The notes beneath the pieces are model-generated. The model was not told the DNA's origin and searched no databases. It was given only the letters and a program-made list of their open reading frames with translations. Positions 1-9,534 of a stretch of DNA of 54,180 bases are shown here, piece by piece. Origin of the DNA: Cryomorphaceae bacterium (GTDB lineage Bacteria > Bacteroidota > Bacteroidia > Flavobacteriales > Schleiferiaceae); contig WTIZ01000066.1 in NCBI GenBank assembly GCA_011525035.1, positions 59,116-113,295 of the forward strand, given 5' to 3'. Every line of letters starts with the position of its first letter. Position 1 is the stretch's first letter. A program made the translations under genes and the position numbers.

Positions 1-1761
1 TTATACCTCGCTGGCAAATTGCTTTTCGTAGAGATTGAAGTAGGCGCCTTCTTTCGCTAGGAGTTCGCTGTGGTTCCCCACCTCTATCACCTGGCCTTTA
101 TCTAAAACAATGATGCGATCTGCGTGCTGTATGGTGGACAGTCTGTGGGCGATGATCACAGAGGTTCTATCCTTGGTTAACGCTATTAATGCACGTTGAA
201 TGAGTTCTTCTGTATGAGAATCAATACTCGAAGTGGCCTCATCGAGAATCAGAACTTTTGGGTTGGTCACATAAGCTCGTAAAAAGGCAAGAAGCTGACG
301 CTGGCCTGCAGACAGCACACCGCCGCGCTCCTGAACATTATAATCTAAACCTTCAGGGAGCTCTTCAATAAATTCTGAAATACCAATGGCTTCAGCTGCC
401 TTGAGTAGCACCTCGTCAGAAATGTGCTCGTCGCCAAGAACGATATTCGCGCGCACGGTATCCGAGAATAAGAAGACGTCCTGAAGAACCAAAGCAAGCT
501 GCTCACGAAGGGCATGAACATTAATTTTCTTCAGCTCGATACCGTCTATGGTGATTGATCCATCGCTGTACGGATAGAAGCCCATGAGCGCGGAGATGAT
601 GGTACTCTTTCCTGCCCCAGTGGCCCCCACTATAGCGACTGTTTCTCCTTGAGCCACCTCAAAGCTTACATCTTTAAGGATAGGCTCGTCCGGATTGTAG
701 CTGAAATGGACGTTTTTAAAGGCAATTTCACCCTGTAAGTCCTCTATTTCGTGAGTACCGTTGGGCTCAATTTCATGATTGCTATCGAGCAGCTTTAGGA
801 CACGTTCCGAGGCAACCATACCCATCTGCAAGGTGTTGAATCGGTCAGCCAGTTGACGAAGTGGTCTAAAGAGCATCCCTATGAAAATGATGATCGCCGT
901 AAGTTCTCCGACCGTTACGGTGCCGCCGGTTGCAGCATTCATACCGCCGTACCAAACTGCCAAACCAATGGACATAGCGCTAAGGACCTCGATGATTGGA
1001 AAAAACAGGGCGTAGTAGAAAATACTTTCAATGTTTGCCTTGCGATGCCGGTCGTTGATTTCCTTGAACTTATCCATTTCTTGGTCCTCACGACCAAAGG
1101 CTTGAACGATGGACATACCACTTAAGTGCTCTTGAACGAAGGTGTTGAGATTGCTTACCTCAGTACGTACTTTTTGAAACGCCCCTTTAATTCCACGTTG
1201 AAACCAGCGGGTGGCTACGAAGAGCACAGGTATTACACTTAAGCTCACCAATACCAAAATTGGATTGAAGAAGAAGAACATGGCTCCAAGCATCACTAAA
1301 ATGCGGAACAAATCACCGAAGATTACCAGAATACCTTGGGAGAAAATTTGTGATATGGTTTCAATATCGGAGACAACCCTAGTCACAAGTTGACCGATAG
1401 GTGTACGGTCGTAAAATCCCAAACGAAACGTCTGAAGCTTGTCGTAGAGTTCTATTCGGATGTCCTTAATAATGCTTTGTCCGAGCCAATTGGCGGCATA
1501 CATGAAACCGAATTGGCCAAGAGCTTCAATAACCAGTAAAGAGACCAAAAGGAGCATCAAGCGTATGAGCTCTGGCGCGTCATTCATCAATATCGCATCA
1601 TCAATAACGCTGCGAATGAGGATGGGGCGAGCTGTCCCTAACCCACCCAAGGCTATGGTTAAAAAAACGGCGAAAATAAAAAGCGCTCTATAGGGCCTGG
1701 CATAGGCCATCACCTTTAGAAAGAGCTTAAAGTCAAATGCTTTTCCGCCGACCTGAGACAT
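1..1761 (-). CDS. ABC exporter, MsbA-type fused permease/ATPase
   Basis: A 586-residue half-transporter that should work as an inner-membrane homodimer and export a lipid, drug or peptide by ATP hydrolysis. The N-terminal ~310 residues form a six-helix type IV exporter domain. The nucleotide-binding domain follows, with Walker A GATGAGKST near residue 380, signature LSAGQRQ near 482, Walker B VLILDEATSS near 505 and the H-loop AHRLS near 540. Length is normal for the family and both ends are present; the stop codon is the first triplet of the window. The start ATG lies one base beyond the truA stop, so the two are probably cotranscribed. The substrate cannot be told from sequence; lipid A flippase (MsbA) is only one possibility. 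Confidence 0.93.
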   Translation of the reverse strand: MSQVGGKAFDFKLFLKVMAYARPYRALFIFAVFLTIALGGLGTARPILIRSVIDDAILMNDAPELIRLMLLLVSLLVIEALGQFGFMYAANWLGQSIIKDIRIELYDKLQTFRLGFYDRTPIGQLVTRVVSDIETISQIFSQGILVIFGDLFRILVMLGAMFFFFNPILVLVSLSVIPVLFVATRWFQRGIKGAFQKVRTEVSNLNTFVQEHLSGMSIVQAFGREDQEMDKFKEINDRHRKANIESIFYYALFFPIIEVLSAMSIGLAVWYGGMNAATGGTVTVGELTAIIIFIGMLFRPLRQLADRFNTLQMGMVASERVLKLLDSNHEIEPNGTHEIEDLQGEIAFKNVHFSYNPDEPILKDVSFEVAQGETVAIVGATGAGKSTIISALMGFYPYSDGSITIDGIELKKINVHALREQLALVLQDVFLFSDTVRANIVLGDEHISDEVLLKAAEAIGISEFIEELPEGLDYNVQERGGVLSAGQRQLLAFLRAYVTNPKVLILDEATSSIDSHTEELIQRALIALTKDRTSVIIAHRLSTIQHADRIIVLDKGQVIEVGNHSELLAKEGAYFNLYEKQFASEV

Positions 1762-1762
1762 G

Positions 1763-2512
1763 TTAGAGGTTATTATAGGTTACGTTAGATAGATATAAGC
1801 CATGAGCGGGGGCACTGGTTCCCATTGCACCACGATTTTTTTGCTGAAGCCTACTCTGAAAGTCTTCTACTGTCCATTTTCCGCGTCCCACTTCATACAA
1901 AGAGCCCACTATTGCGCGCACCATGTTTCGCAAGAAACGGTCTGCGGTAATGTGAAAGATCCATAGATCACCGTGTTGCACCCACCTTGCTTTGGTGACG
2001 TTACACAGTGTCGTTTTGTTATCAGAACCGCTCTTGCAAAAACTGGCAAAGTCCTCTTCTTGAAGCAGAAGTGCAGCAGCGGCATTCATTTGAGCTACAT
2101 CAGGCATCTTATCCACCATCCATGCCGCATCTCTGTGGAAAGGCGAACCGTTGTCGCACATGTAATATTCGTAACTGCGGGAGACTGCGTCAAAACGAGC
2201 ATGCCAATCACTGGCTACTTCACGAGCTTCAAAAATGCGGATGGCCGGATCTAAGAATCGGTTTAATCGGTGTACTAAGTGATCCAAATCTTTAACATTT
2301 GTGGCCAATTCCGGCTTCCAGTCAAAGTGAACATACATCTCCTTGGCATGGACACCCGTATCCGTGCGGCCCGCACCCATAGAGGAAATAGGTTGATTTA
2401 AAAGCTTCGAAAGCGCATCGTCGAGATCGCCCTGAGCCGTGCGGTCGCTTGGCTGTATCTGCCAACCGCAAAATGGGGCGCCGTCAAAGGCCAATCTCAG
2501 GAGTGTTCTCAT
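1763..2512 (-). CDS. truA: tRNA pseudouridine synthase A
   Basis: Converts U38-U40 of the tRNA anticodon stem to pseudouridine in the cytoplasm. The 249-residue protein carries the family motif GAGRTDTGVHA with the catalytic aspartate at residue 51, and the later RFLRNMVRAIVG RNA-binding segment. The reading frame is open for 26 more codons upstream, but I place the start at the ATG at 2512 because the family begins with the first strand (MRTLLRLAFDG) and because a TAnnTTTG-type -7 box on this strand lies at 2537-2544, inside the longer frame. It precedes the ABC exporter by one base. It is divergent from the phosphodiesterase gene, with only 37 bases between the two start codons. Confidence 0.96.
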   Translation of the reverse strand: MRTLLRLAFDGAPFCGWQIQPSDRTAQGDLDDALSKLLNQPISSMGAGRTDTGVHAKEMYVHFDWKPELATNVKDLDHLVHRLNRFLDPAIRIFEAREVASDWHARFDAVSRSYEYYMCDNGSPFHRDAAWMVDKMPDVAQMNAAAALLLQEEDFASFCKSGSDNKTTLCNVTKARWVQHGDLWIFHITADRFLRNMVRAIVGSLYEVGRGKWTVEDFQSRLQQKNRGAMGTSAPAHGLYLSNVTYNNL

Positions 2513-2520
2513 TACTTTTG
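2513..2520 (+). promoter_or_regulatory. -7 box for the phosphodiesterase gene
   Basis: TACTTTTG matches the Bacteroidota -7 consensus TAnnTTTG, 29 bases before the GTG start at 2550. No clear -33 TTG is visible. The box abuts the truA start codon. Confidence 0.55.
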
Positions 2521-2536
2521 GTACTCGTTGATACGC

Positions 2537-2568
2537 CAAAGGTACGCTTGTGCAGGAAAAAAGGACAA
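2537..2568 (-). promoter_or_regulatory. truA promoter
   Basis: Read on the minus strand, TTG (2566-2568) is followed after 21 bases by TACCTTTG (2537-2544), a full match to the Bacteroidota TTG-N17-23-TAnnTTTG promoter. It lies 24 bases upstream of the truA ATG, and its -33 part is inside the first codons of the divergent gene. Confidence 0.6.
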
Positions 2569-3089
2569 AAATCTTGTTGCTCTCTGACAATCATAGTCAC
2601 ATGGACGACCGTGTGCTTGAATTTTGTAGCCAGGTTGATATGATCTGGCATGCCGGGGATATAGGATCGCACGAAAGTATGGATGCCTTGGAGGCCACGG
2701 GCAAACCGGTGGTTGCCGTATATGGCAACATCGACGACCACACCATGCGTGCACGATACCCAGAGCATCAGAAGTTCTTCTTAAACGGTGTGAAAGTATG
2801 GATGACCCATATCGGAGGCTATCCACCTAAGTACAACATGCGCACCAGAGAAGCCATTCGCAAGGAAAAACCCGACCTGTTTATCTGTGGTCACAGTCAT
2901 ATTCTCAAGGTGGTCAATGACCCTAAGATTGATTGTTTACATATGAATCCCGGTGCTTTCGGACACCATGGATTTCATAAAGTCAGAACCATGCTGCGCT
3001 TCGATATTGTTCAAAACCACCCCAATACCCGTGGAAAAGTGGAGAACCTAGAGGTGATAGAATTAGGAAAACGAGGGCAACTGCGCTAA
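2550..3089 (+). CDS. YfcE/MJ0936-type metallophosphoesterase
   Basis: A 179-residue calcineurin-like phosphoesterase with a dimetal site, in the family of small bacterial phosphodiesterases such as YfcE; the natural substrate is unknown. Visible metal ligands are SDNHSH near residues 12-17, GNIDDH near 69-74, GHSH near 113-116, and a downstream NPGAFGHHGF segment where relatives have NPGS. The start is the GTG at 2550. The first beta-strand (KILLLSDNH) begins only seven codons later and there is no ATG before it, so a non-ATG start is needed. It is the first gene of a plus-strand run with purB, 24 bases upstream of purB. Confidence 0.88.
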   Translation: MQEKRTKILLLSDNHSHMDDRVLEFCSQVDMIWHAGDIGSHESMDALEATGKPVVAVYGNIDDHTMRARYPEHQKFFLNGVKVWMTHIGGYPPKYNMRTREAIRKEKPDLFICGHSHILKVVNDPKIDCLHMNPGAFGHHGFHKVRTMLRFDIVQNHPNTRGKVENLEVIELGKRGQLR

Positions 3090-3094
3090 TTTTG
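3087..3094 (+). promoter_or_regulatory. -7 box for purB
   Basis: TAATTTTG matches TAnnTTTG and overlaps the last codon of the phosphodiesterase gene, 19 bases before the purB ATG. The predicted leader is about 15 bases. Confidence 0.5.
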
Positions 3095-3113
3095 CGCTTT
3101 AACGAAGAAACAT

Positions 3114-4463
3114 ATGTCTACTGCCTTACATGCCATCACTCCTGTAGATGGTCGCTATGCTTCAAAAACTGCAGAGTTAACCCATTATTTTTCAGAGTTC
3201 GCTTTGATTAAATACCGCGTTCGCGTGGAAATCGAATACTTCATCGCCCTTTGTGAGACTGGTGTTGAGCAGCTATCAGGTGTAGATTCAGATTTGTTTG
3301 AACCGCTTCGAGACATCTACCGCAACTTCCAAACTGAAGATGCGCAGAAAATCAAGGACATCGAGAAGGTAACCAACCACGATGTAAAAGCGGTGGAATA
3401 CTTCATCAAAGAGAAGTTCGAAGGTTTGGGCTTAAGCCAGTACCAAGAATTCATCCATTTCGGACTGACTTCTCAAGACATCAACAATACCTCAGTGCCT
3501 TTGAGCATTAAGGACGCATTGAATGAGCTCATCTACCCGCAGCTTGAAGCCCTTATCGAAGCCATCGATGCAAGTGCTACTGCTTGGGACCACATTCCAC
3601 TTTTAGCACGTACACATGGCCAGCCGGCCTCTCCTACCACATTAGGAAAAGAATTTAAAGTATTCACTGCCCGCTTGCGCGCACAGCTCGAGCAACTCAA
3701 AGCAGTACCGCACAGCGCAAAATTTGGTGGTGCTACAGGGAATTTCAATGCGCACACGGTGGCGTATCCAAATGGCGATTGGCACACGTGGGGCGATAAC
3801 TTCGTAGCCAACTATTTGGGCCTATCGCGCAGCTATCCTACCACACAGATTGAGCATTACGACAACCTCGCTGCACAGTTCGATGCAATGAAGCGCATTA
3901 ACAACATCTTTATTGACTTCTGCCGCGATGTTTGGACGTATGTAAGTATGGATTACTTCAAGCAGAAAATCAAGAAAGGTGAAGTGGGCTCGTCAGCGAT
4001 GCCGCATAAGGTAAACCCAATTGATTTTGAAAATGCAGAAGGAAACCTTGGCCTAGCCAATGCGTTGTTGGAGCACTTAGCGGCGAAATTGCCTATTTCT
4101 CGCTTGCAACGTGACCTTACCGACTCAACGGTATTGCGTAACGTCGGTGTGCCTTACGGCCACCTAATGATTGCTATTGCGAGCATGAACAAGGGCTTGG
4201 GCAAACTCCTGGTTAACGAAGCCAAAATTGCGGCTGATCTCGAGGCCAACTGGGCTGTAGTGGCTGAGGCCATACAGAACATTCTTCGTCGCGAGGGCTA
4301 CCCTAAGCCGTATGAAGCGTTGAAGGAATTGACCCGCACAAACAGTGCGATTACCGCTGAAAGCATCTCAGCATTTATTGATACCTTAGAGGTAAACGAC
4401 AGCATTAAAGCCGAGTTGAAGGCCATTACGCCAAGCAACTACATCGGTCAGATGCGCTCTTAA
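3114..4463 (+). CDS. purB: Adenylosuccinate lyase
   Basis: Catalyses two fumarate-releasing steps of purine synthesis: SAICAR to AICAR, and adenylosuccinate to AMP. The 449-residue protein is of the long E. coli-like type, beginning with the TPVDGRY segment. It has the THGQPASPTTLGKE catalytic-histidine region near 166-178 and the fumarase-superfamily signature SSAMPHKVNPIDFENAEGN near 293, whose flexible loop holds the catalytic serine. It acts as a soluble homotetramer. It has its own -7 box at 3087-3094 and is followed after three bases by a small membrane-protein gene, which is probably on the same transcript. Confidence 0.98.
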   Translation: MSTALHAITPVDGRYASKTAELTHYFSEFALIKYRVRVEIEYFIALCETGVEQLSGVDSDLFEPLRDIYRNFQTEDAQKIKDIEKVTNHDVKAVEYFIKEKFEGLGLSQYQEFIHFGLTSQDINNTSVPLSIKDALNELIYPQLEALIEAIDASATAWDHIPLLARTHGQPASPTTLGKEFKVFTARLRAQLEQLKAVPHSAKFGGATGNFNAHTVAYPNGDWHTWGDNFVANYLGLSRSYPTTQIEHYDNLAAQFDAMKRINNIFIDFCRDVWTYVSMDYFKQKIKKGEVGSSAMPHKVNPIDFENAEGNLGLANALLEHLAAKLPISRLQRDLTDSTVLRNVGVPYGHLMIAIASMNKGLGKLLVNEAKIAADLEANWAVVAEAIQNILRREGYPKPYEALKELTRTNSAITAESISAFIDTLEVNDSIKAELKAITPSNYIGQMRS

Positions 4464-4466
4464 CCT

Positions 4467-4892
4467 ATGAAGAAAAAGATATTTCAAGGGATTGCGGTCG
4501 TCGTTTTGGCGGCCGTTTTTTTTGGACTCTATGAATACTTCCGAACGCCTCAAACCGCATTAGAGCGTGAGGCAAGTCAAATTCTAGATTCACAGGAACT
4601 AGAGATGGCTGTGGGAATGGAAAACTTGATTCCTGGTGATGTTGCAGAAATTTCAGGCGAGATTATCGCGTCCGAAAGCCAAAGTGTTGAACTAATTGGC
4701 GGGGTAATTATTACCCGTAGTACAGAGGACCAAGCGAAGTGGCCCAAAGCAGGTTCTGCAACCTTCAAAGCAAAGTTTGACGGTGTTGAAGAGGACGAAT
4801 TCTTTGGAGAACTCCTATACCGCTTCAGTGGCGGATTTCTTGTAAAAGGACTGCAGTCGGAGAATCTGAACCAGTCCAATAGCGAAGAATAG
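4467..4892 (+). CDS. Small membrane-anchored protein, OB-fold (tRNA_anti-like)
   Basis: A 141-residue protein with one N-terminal hydrophobic helix (about residues 5-24) followed by a periplasmic or cytoplasmic soluble part. From about residue 60, the pattern V-A-E-I-S-G-E-I, then a hydrophobic strand, then a late FLVKGLQ strand, resembles the tRNA_anti-like OB-fold proteins that are common as uncharacterised small proteins in Bacteroidota; this assignment is by pattern only. The acidic tail ends NSEE. It starts three bases after purB and is probably translated from the same message. Its last 78 bases are antisense to the end of the MFS transporter gene. Confidence 0.75.
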   Translation: MKKKIFQGIAVVVLAAVFFGLYEYFRTPQTALEREASQILDSQELEMAVGMENLIPGDVAEISGEIIASESQSVELIGGVIITRSTEDQAKWPKAGSATFKAKFDGVEEDEFFGELLYRFSGGFLVKGLQSENLNQSNSEE

Positions 4893-6104
4893 CGACAAAG
4901 CCAAGGCGCTGTTTCTCAAGTCTCCAGTCAACCATTCTAAAATCCCAATGGAGAACATCCCCACGGTCGTGGCGAGTTTTTCCATCACATCGTAAAAACT
5001 GAAGTACGTACTGTGGTCTTCAGTCTTGGGAAGCATCTTACTGTAGGTACTTCTCGAAAGGCTTTGTACCGCACCCATCACGAATCCAAGTCCCATGCCT
5101 ACGGCGTAAAACTGATTGGCAGTCTGCACAAAGTACGCTCCGAAACAAATGACCATCCAGATCGCTACGCCTATGATAATAGCGAAGGTATTGGAAGTGC
5201 GTTCGCTCAATCGTGCAAAAACCGCGGCACCGGCGATGGCCACGAATTGGATAATGAGGATAGTAACAATCAATTGGCTGCTCTCTAATCCTAGTACTTT
5301 GGAACCAAATACTGCTGCCAAAAGAATGATGGTCTGCATCCCGGTCGAATACCAGAAAAAACCGCTCAAAAATCTACGCAACGCCGGCAATTCTCCCAAT
5401 TCCTTGAGAACTACCAATAGCTCTTTCCAAGAAGTCCAGAATAACTTTGATTCAAAGTAGTCCTTCACTTCGTCTTTGGGCAATCGGCCTATGGCAGGCA
5501 ATCCAAACCCCAACCACCATAAACCAGTGATTAGAAAGGAAACTCGTGTAGCAATGCCTGCATCGGCCAATCCAAACGTCTCTGGCATCTGAACTAGGGC
5601 CAAACAGAAAATGAGTAGCAAACCACTCCCTAAGTAGCCCAAGGAGAATCCACGAGCTGATAATCTATCCTGCATATCTTTTGGCGCTATGATGGGCAGG
5701 TAAGAATTGTAAAACACAAAGGACCCTGTGAATCCTAGACTAGCAAAAAAGGCCAGCACTAGTGCGAGACCGGGATTACTAGAAGTGAAGAAATACATAA
5801 GCATGGTACTAACACCCCCGGTAATCATAAAAGTGTTCATGAAGACCTTCCTGCGACCTGTTTTATCCGCCATTGCCCCTAGGTAAGGGCTAAGGATGCT
5901 GATGGTCAGAAATGAAGCTGCAATGACGTAATTGTAGATCACTGTATTCTCCCACTCCGCCCCTAAAAACCACACTCTGGCATCATTTTCTTTGGTGACT
6001 GCCTCGTAATAGATGGGAAGCAGCACGGTGCTAATGACTAATGAATACACAGAATTGGCCCAATCGTACATGGCCCAGCTGCGCTGAATCTTGTTAAATT
6101 TCAT
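4815..6104 (-). CDS. MFS transporter, UMF1/Atg22-like family
   Basis: A 429-residue polytopic inner-membrane protein with about 12 hydrophobic helices. The N-terminal motif RSWAMYDWANSVYS and the following GAMADKTGRRK loop between helices 2 and 3 are typical of the UMF1 branch of the major facilitator superfamily, whose fungal member Atg22 exports amino acids from vacuoles. The bacterial substrate is not known. Length and topology look complete. The gene stands alone on the minus strand, and its 3' end overlaps the convergent OB-fold gene by 78 bases, the longest overlap in this window. Confidence 0.9.
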   Translation of the reverse strand: MKFNKIQRSWAMYDWANSVYSLVISTVLLPIYYEAVTKENDARVWFLGAEWENTVIYNYVIAASFLTISILSPYLGAMADKTGRRKVFMNTFMITGGVSTMLMYFFTSSNPGLALVLAFFASLGFTGSFVFYNSYLPIIAPKDMQDRLSARGFSLGYLGSGLLLIFCLALVQMPETFGLADAGIATRVSFLITGLWWLGFGLPAIGRLPKDEVKDYFESKLFWTSWKELLVVLKELGELPALRRFLSGFFWYSTGMQTIILLAAVFGSKVLGLESSQLIVTILIIQFVAIAGAAVFARLSERTSNTFAIIIGVAIWMVICFGAYFVQTANQFYAVGMGLGFVMGAVQSLSRSTYSKMLPKTEDHSTYFSFYDVMEKLATTVGMFSIGILEWLTGDLRNSALALSLFFAIGLVQILRLQSFYKKSATEAV

Positions 6105-6173
6105 ATGGTCTCAAAATACAAAAGGTTGAGGCACAATAATTGATTAACTTGGGCAAATAACCACCAAGACAAA

Positions 6174-7025
6174 ATGAAAAAGTTTCTTCTCGCATTGTTC
6201 GTTCTAGGCGCTGGCTTTACCGCTAAGTCGCAGGACATGCTCATCTACAAGGACAAAACCATTGATGAAGTGACCATCATGGAGGTAACTCCGGACTTCA
6301 TCAAGTACCGTGAATTTGGTTCCCCAGTGAACTCTGTCATCTTCACCATTGAAAAAGACTACTTGCAAAAAGTAGTTTTTGAAAGCGGACGAGTGATGGA
6401 CTTTAGTCAGCAGATGATAGACGACGCTCGTGTTTATGCGGGACAACGTGACCGAGCTCTAAAGATTGACGTTGCAGGATTTAGTGCTAATTACACCTTT
6501 GTAACCTACGAACAAGCGGTGACCCCATCTACTTCATGGGAAGCCGGGTTCATTTTCATCGGTGCCGGTTACGAAAACCAAAATGGATGGAACGATGCCG
6601 AAAACGCTATGGGCGGGGCGATCAATATGGGGTACAAGTTCAAGCGCAGTCCGAACTTCTACATGCAACGCATGCGCTTCGGCCACATCATGCGAGGAAC
6701 TTACGTTAAACCCAACCTATTTGTAACGACGTACAACTACGATAAAATAGATTACGACCACCCGCCAGATCCGGTGACGTTCATGTATCCTTCGACACGT
6801 GAAACAGCGGTAGCAGGTTCTCTACAAATGGACTTTGGAAACCAATTGGTTTTCGCTGACCAATTCGTTTTAGACTATGCAGCAGGTATTGGTTACGGAT
6901 TTACTACTAAAGACTCATGGAATCCTTCGAACTACGGATTCTTAGGCGGTGCTGGACCTCAAATGGGTTCTCCGTACACCTTTAGCTTCACGCTACGCGT
7001 AGGTTATTTGATGAATGGCAAATAA
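6174..7025 (+). CDS. Secreted protein with C-terminal beta-barrel-like region
   Basis: A 283-residue protein that I cannot assign to a named family. Residues 1-19 are a signal peptide ending around AKSQ. Residues 20-80 (DMLIYKDKTIDEVTIMEV..FIKYREFG..) follow a pattern seen at the start of many Bacteroidota envelope proteins, where a short mixed beta domain reads like a quality or assembly module. The remaining ~200 residues alternate polar and aromatic residues in strands and finish with the FSFTLRVGYLMNGK strand, as in small outer-membrane barrels. A strong bidirectional terminator follows 25 bases downstream. Confidence 0.8.
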   Translation: MKKFLLALFVLGAGFTAKSQDMLIYKDKTIDEVTIMEVTPDFIKYREFGSPVNSVIFTIEKDYLQKVVFESGRVMDFSQQMIDDARVYAGQRDRALKIDVAGFSANYTFVTYEQAVTPSTSWEAGFIFIGAGYENQNGWNDAENAMGGAINMGYKFKRSPNFYMQRMRFGHIMRGTYVKPNLFVTTYNYDKIDYDHPPDPVTFMYPSTRETAVAGSLQMDFGNQLVFADQFVLDYAAGIGYGFTTKDSWNPSNYGFLGGAGPQMGSPYTFSFTLRVGYLMNGK

Positions 7026-7050
7026 TTGACTTACCGATAAAGAGCAATAA

Positions 7051-7080
7051 AAAAGCCCGGCGCACTGCGCCGGGCTTTTT
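7051..7080. terminator. Bidirectional intrinsic terminator
   Basis: A 12-base-pair stem, AAAAGCCCGGCG paired with CGCCGGGCTTTT around a CACTG loop, flanked by A and T runs. It sits between the convergent beta-barrel gene and aconitase and should stop transcription from both sides. Confidence 0.93.
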
Positions 7081-7100
7081 AGTATCTAGTCCGCTTTGGA

Positions 7101-9368
7101 TTAAGCGTTCTGTGCTTTGATCAAGTTCAATGCAGAACCTGCCTTGAACCACTCAATCTGCTGTGCATTGTACGTGTGGTTCAACTTGATAGAATCTGTA
7201 GAACCATCAGCATGAACAACCTCTAGCGTCAATTGCTTGCCTGGGGCAAACTCAACCAAGTCTGTGAAGTTGAACGTATCGTCTACCTGGATCAAATCGT
7301 AATCTGCTTCGTTATCGAAGGTCAGACCCAACATACCCTGCTTCTTCAAGTTCGTTTCGTGGATACGAGCAAATGACTTCACGATCACCGCGCGAACGCC
7401 TAGGTGACGTGGCTCCATTGCCGCGTGCTCACGTGAAGAACCTTCACCGTAGTTGTGATCACCCACAACGATAGAAGGAACACCCGCTGCTTTGTATGCA
7501 CGAGCTACATTAGGTACCTCATCCACTGAACCGTCCAATTGGTTCGTTACAGCGTTGGTCTCTTTAGTGTAAGCGTTTACTGCACCGATCAAACAGTTGT
7601 TTGAAATGTTATCAAGGTGACCGCGGTAACGCAACCATGGACCTGCCATAGAGATGTGATCCGTAGTACACTTACCAAAGGCCTTGATCAAAAGCTTCGC
7701 GCCTTCGATGTTGGCACCGTCCCATGGAGCGAATGGGCTCAATAGTTGTAGACGCTGTGAATCTGGGTTCACAACCACTTCTACACCTGAACCGTCCTCT
7801 GCAGGAGCTTGGTAACCGTTGTCCTCTACATCAAAACCAGCCGATGGCAATTCGTGACCTGTTGGCTCTGCCAATTTCACCTCTTCGCCATTTGCGTTGG
7901 TCAATGTATCTGTAACTGGGTTGAAATCTAGCTTACCAGAGATTGCGATTGCTGCAACCATTTCTGGTGAAGTAACGAATGCGTGTGTGTTCGGGTTACC
8001 GTCCGCACGCTTCGCGAAGTTTCTGTTGAACGAGTGAACGATAGAGTTTTTCTCTTGCTTCTCAGCACCTTCACGTGCCCACTGTCCGATACATGGACCA
8101 CAAGCGTTGGTAAAGATTCTCGTTCCCTCTAGTTTGTTGAACGTATCGATCAAACCGTCACGCTCTGCAGTGTAACGCACTTGCTCAGAACCTGGGTTGA
8201 TACCCAAGATCGCCTTTGGAGCAATGCCTTTCTCCACTGCATCAGCAACGATAGAAGCAGCACGCGTCAAATCTTCGTACGAAGAGTTGGTACATGAACC
8301 GATCAAGGCCCACTCAATATCCGTTGGCCAATCGTTTGCTGCAGCTTTCTCCTTCATCTCAGCAACTGGTGTAGCGAGATCTGGAGTAAACGGTCCGTTC
8401 AAATGCGGCGTCAATTCGTCTAGGTTGATTTCGATCACTTGGTCGAAGTACTGCTCAGGGTTTGCGTACACCTCAGCATCACCCGTCAAGTGCTCAGCTA
8501 CTGCATCAGCAGCATCTACTACATCTTGACGACCAGTTGCTGCTAAATAGCGACGCATGCTGTCGTCGTAACCGAATGTTGAAGTCGTTGCACCGATCTC
8601 AGCACCCATGTTACAGATGGTTCCTTTACCTGTAGCACTCAAGCTCTCTGCACCCTCACCGAAGTACTCAACAATACATCCTGTACCGCCTTTCACCGTG
8701 AGGATACCTGCCACCTTCAAGATGACATCCTTCGGCGCAGTCCAACCGTTCAAACGACCGGTGAGCTTCACACCAATAAGTTTCGGGAATTTGAGTTCCC
8801 AAGGCATACCTGCCATTACATCTACAGCATCTGCACCACCTACACCGATAGCAACCATACCTAGACCCCCAGCGTTTACTGTGTGAGAATCGGTACCGAT
8901 CATCATACCGCCTGGGAAGGCATAGTTCTCAAGAACTACCTGGTGGATAATACCAGCACCTGGCTTCCAGAAGCCGATGCCGTATTTGTTACATACTGAA
9001 GAAAGGAAGTTGAATACCTCGTTATTCTTGTTGATTCCGTCTTGCAAATCTTTGTCTGCACCTATTCTCGCTTGGATCAAGTGATCCGCATGAGCTGTAG
9101 AAGGAACCGCTACTTTGTCTTTACCTGCTTGCATGAATTGCAACAAAGCCATTTGAGCCGTTGCATCTTGCATCGCTACACGGTCAGGAGCGAAATCTAC
9201 ATAGCTAGCACCACGGTCAAAAGCCTGGTTTGCTGCTCCGTCCCAAAGGTGAGCGTATAAAATTTTCTCAGAAAGTGTAAGTGGCTTGCCCACTGCTTCA
9301 CGAGCAGCAGCAATGCGCTCAGGATAGCGCTCATACACTTTGCGAATCATGTCGATATCGAATGTCAT
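7101..9368 (-). CDS. acn: Aconitate hydratase, mitochondrial type
   Basis: Interconverts citrate and isocitrate in the TCA cycle using a [4Fe-4S] cluster. The 755-residue protein has the length and the opening ([10 protein letters not shown]) of mitochondrial-type aconitases rather than bacterial AcnA or AcnB. The three cluster cysteines are visible: one in [11 protein letters not shown] near residue 359 and two in ACGPCIGQW near 421 and 424. The C-terminal swivel domain carries [10 protein letters not shown] with the substrate-binding serine and arginine. It is a single-gene unit, with a terminator just downstream and a 166-base upstream gap that shows no exact promoter match. Confidence 0.97.
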   Translation of the reverse strand: MTFDIDMIRKVYERYPERIAAAREAVGKPLTLSEKILYAHLWDGAANQAFDRGASYVDFAPDRVAMQDATAQMALLQFMQAGKDKVAVPSTAHADHLIQARIGADKDLQDGINKNNEVFNFLSSVCNKYGIGFWKPGAGIIHQVVLENYAFPGGMMIGTDSHTVNAGGLGMVAIGVGGADAVDVMAGMPWELKFPKLIGVKLTGRLNGWTAPKDVILKVAGILTVKGGTGCIVEYFGEGAESLSATGKGTICNMGAEIGATTSTFGYDDSMRRYLAATGRQDVVDAADAVAEHLTGDAEVYANPEQYFDQVIEINLDELTPHLNGPFTPDLATPVAEMKEKAAANDWPTDIEWALIGSCTNSSYEDLTRAASIVADAVEKGIAPKAILGINPGSEQVRYTAERDGLIDTFNKLEGTRIFTNACGPCIGQWAREGAEKQEKNSIVHSFNRNFAKRADGNPNTHAFVTSPEMVAAIAISGKLDFNPVTDTLTNANGEEVKLAEPTGHELPSAGFDVEDNGYQAPAEDGSGVEVVVNPDSQRLQLLSPFAPWDGANIEGAKLLIKAFGKCTTDHISMAGPWLRYRGHLDNISNNCLIGAVNAYTKETNAVTNQLDGSVDEVPNVARAYKAAGVPSIVVGDHNYGEGSSREHAAMEPRHLGVRAVIVKSFARIHETNLKKQGMLGLTFDNEADYDLIQVDDTFNFTDLVEFAPGKQLTLEVVHADGSTDSIKLNHTYNAQQIEWFKAGSALNLIKAQNA

Positions 9369-9534
9369 ATCAGAGTGGTTTTTCGCGTTAGTGGCACGAA
9401 TTTACTACATAAATAGACTCGTTCAGCATGAGTTTTAGCTAAGATGTAATAGCTACAAACTATTCCCGAAAGAATCTCAAAAAGAGACACTTAGAAATGC
9501 GAAATCAGAAAAATAATGGGACTTTAATTCCGAA
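9369..9534. other. Intergenic gap with no recognised element
   Basis: This AT-rich gap lies upstream of aconitase and downstream of the T9SS cargo gene. I see no terminator hairpin; the nearest -7-like match for aconitase (TAAATTCG on the minus strand) has one mismatch. Confidence 0.4.
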
